Translations under genes and position numbers: made by a program
Part shown: piece after piece, positions 5,461 through 6,435 of the stretch
Layout: every line of letters starts with the position of its first letter
Numbering within the stretch: position 1 is the first letter of the stretch
The notes under the pieces: model-generated
What the model was told of the DNA's origin: nothing
What the model saw: only the letters and a program-made list of their open reading frames with translations
Databases searched by the model: none
Source of the DNA: Actinomycetota bacterium
Lineage (GTDB): Bacteria; Actinomycetota; UBA4738; HRBIN12
Length of the DNA: 6,435 bases
NCBI GenBank assembly: GCA_005885325.1
Contig: VAYX01000097.1
Coordinates: 1 to 6,435, forward strand
Direction of reading: 5' to 3'

Positions 5461-6033
5461 CTACCGGAGACGCTCGAGGTCGGAAGGCCGGTCGACGTCG
5501 GCCGGCGCGTCGGAGTCCACCGGGATTTCCTCCACCCATTCGGGATGGGCCACGATGATCTCGCGGGCCCCGGTGTCACCGGCCAGGTTGCGCGCCTCGT
5601 CCCAGACCTCGCGCGAGAGTAGCGCGGGTCCCGGGCCGTCGCGGAACCGGAGCCGGACGATCGCCGGATGTCGAACTTCGAAGGCATCGACGAGGGCCCG
5701 GATGTGCTCAGCCGTGATGCCCGGCTGATCCGCCAGGAGCACCACGGCGGCCTCGCTTTGGGGGCTCGCTGCAGCGAGGCCGGCGACCAGGGAGGTCGAC
5801 TGCCCCGCCTCGTACCTGGGGTTCAGGACGGTCCTTCCGCTCGCGGGGAGCAGGAGCGAGGCGCCCACTCGCTCCGCGTCGTGGCCGAGGACCACCACCA
5901 CCTCGTTCAGCCCGGCCGCCGCCGCGGCATCGATCGCGTGTTGTGCGAGGGGCTTGCCCTCGAACTCGAGCACCTGCTTCGTCCGGCCGAACCGTGAGGA
6001 CGTCCCGGCGGCGAGGACGATCCCGGTGATCAC
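5461..6033 (-). CDS. mocA: MocA-like molybdenum cofactor cytidylyltransferase
   Basis: This 190-residue NTP_transf_3 (MobA/MocA-type) protein is predicted to transfer CMP from CTP to molybdopterin-molybdenum, making the cytosine dinucleotide cofactor used by xanthine-oxidase-family enzymes, including aerobic CO dehydrogenase. The nucleotide-binding loop is VLAAGTSSRFGRTK (7-19 region), with AAG rather than the AGG of the guanylyl enzyme MobA. Also seen are NPRYEAGQSTSL (71-82), the metal-binding ADQP (101-104), GPGPALLSREVW (133-144), GDTGAR (152-157) and the C-terminal DVDRPSDLERL (179-189). The start is GTG 6033, whose GTGA overlaps the coxG stop by four bases, so translation is probably coupled; no separate Shine-Dalgarno is seen. 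It is the last gene of a minus-strand operon. General NTP-transferase function is near certain; CTP specificity is inferred from the motif and neighbour. Confidence 0.88.
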   Translation of the reverse strand: MITGIVLAAGTSSRFGRTKQVLEFEGKPLAQHAIDAAAAAGLNEVVVVLGHDAERVGASLLLPASGRTVLNPRYEAGQSTSLVAGLAAASPQSEAAVVLLADQPGITAEHIRALVDAFEVRHPAIVRLRFRDGPGPALLSREVWDEARNLAGDTGAREIIVAHPEWVEEIPVDSDAPADVDRPSDLERLR

Positions 6034-6435
6034 GAAGAGGTGCGGCCGAACAGGCGGCCGAAGAACCGGCCGATCGCCCTGATGATCGCGTACAGGCCCA
6101 GCCGGATCCCACCGATGGCTTCCGCCCGTTGCGGCGCCTGCGGGGGAGCGGAGGACGCCGGAGCCGGGGCACCTTGTGTGGCCGTCAGGTGGTCGCGAAG
6201 GCAATCGGCGAACTGGTTCGTCAGCCTGGCAGAGACATCGGGCAGGAGGCCGCGCGACAGCTGTGCGACCGTCCCGCTGAGTGTGATGTCGGCCTGCATC
6301 TTCACCGTGGTCATGCCGTCATCGCCGGCCGGCTCCAGCCAGGACGTGACCGTCGCGTTGGCGGCGCCCTTCCCCTTCTGCTCCTGACCTTGCGCTTTCA
6401 GTACCACTCGATGGTTGGCCTCGTCCCGTTCCGCG
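6030..6435 (-). CDS. coxG: CoxG-like SRPBCC protein, 5' end beyond the window
   Basis: The frame is open to the right edge, so the N-terminus is missing; 134 codons and the stop are visible. The segment ERDEANHRVVLKAQGQEQKGKG, followed by ANATVTSWLEP, VKMQADITLSGTVAQLSRG and DVSARLTNQFADCL, is the characteristic second half of the CoxG (carbon monoxide dehydrogenase subunit G) SRPBCC fold. A Pro/Ala-rich linker (APAPASSAPPQAPQ) then leads to a C-terminal amphipathic or hydrophobic segment, LGLYAIIRAIGRFFGRLFGR, matching the membrane tether known for CoxG. CoxG proteins sit at the membrane and have been reported to carry quinone to the molybdenum CO dehydrogenase. The stop overlaps the mocA start by four bases. 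The catalytic coxMSL and maturation genes are not in view and should lie to the right. CoxG-like proteins also accompany other molybdenum hydroxylases, so the substrate is not certain. An internal GTG at 6407 is not the real start. Confidence 0.88.
   Translation of the reverse strand, partial: AERDEANHRVVLKAQGQEQKGKGAANATVTSWLEPAGDDGMTTVKMQADITLSGTVAQLSRGLLPDVSARLTNQFADCLRDHLTATQGAPAPASSAPPQAPQRAEAIGGIRLGLYAIIRAIGRFFGRLFGRTSS

Overview
The window is GC-rich bacterial chromosome, roughly two-thirds G+C by eye. Codon usage, the DUF2330 protein, the aerobic-type CO dehydrogenase accessory genes and the look of the TANNNT -10 boxes suggest an actinobacterium or close relative, quite possibly an uncultivated lineage. 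No phage, transposon, CRISPR, tRNA or rRNA signal is visible. I could run no homology searches, so all family calls rest on motifs and remembered family patterns.

Layout from left to right. (1) Positions 1-1051, minus strand: a secreted DUF2330-family protein that runs off the left edge. (2) Positions 1173-2624, plus strand, divergent from it: a membrane sensor histidine kinase with no partner regulator in view. (3) Positions 2647-3839, minus strand: a two-gene unit of an unrecognised 202-residue protein followed by Tag, DNA-3-methyladenine glycosylase I. (4) Positions 3864-4679, plus strand: a Nit1-like carbon-nitrogen hydrolase that starts only 24 bases from the unrecognised protein. The two starts are separated by overlapping back-to-back -10-like hexamers, each 7 bases from its ATG. 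(5) Positions 4680-4930: a regulatory leader with a flagellar/WhiG-type sigma factor box, a tandem 8-base repeat, a clear cyclic di-GMP-I (GEMM-I) riboswitch aptamer, and a downstream helix able to mask the ribosome binding site. (6) Positions 4931-5398, plus strand: a small secreted CAP/SCP-domain (YkwD-like) protein, the evident riboswitch target, followed by a 14-bp terminator hairpin. (7) Positions 5461 to the right edge, minus strand: coxG (partial) overlapping mocA by 4 bases, the tail of a molybdenum hydroxylase or aerobic CO dehydrogenase cluster.

The genes do not form one pathway. coxG and mocA work together on a molybdopterin-cytosine-dinucleotide enzyme such as CO dehydrogenase. 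The unrecognised gene and tag are probably co-transcribed. The most interesting part is the 4.7-5.4 kb segment, where a secreted CAP protein appears to be controlled by c-di-GMP through its RNA leader and perhaps also at transcription by an alternative sigma factor of the FliA/WhiG class.
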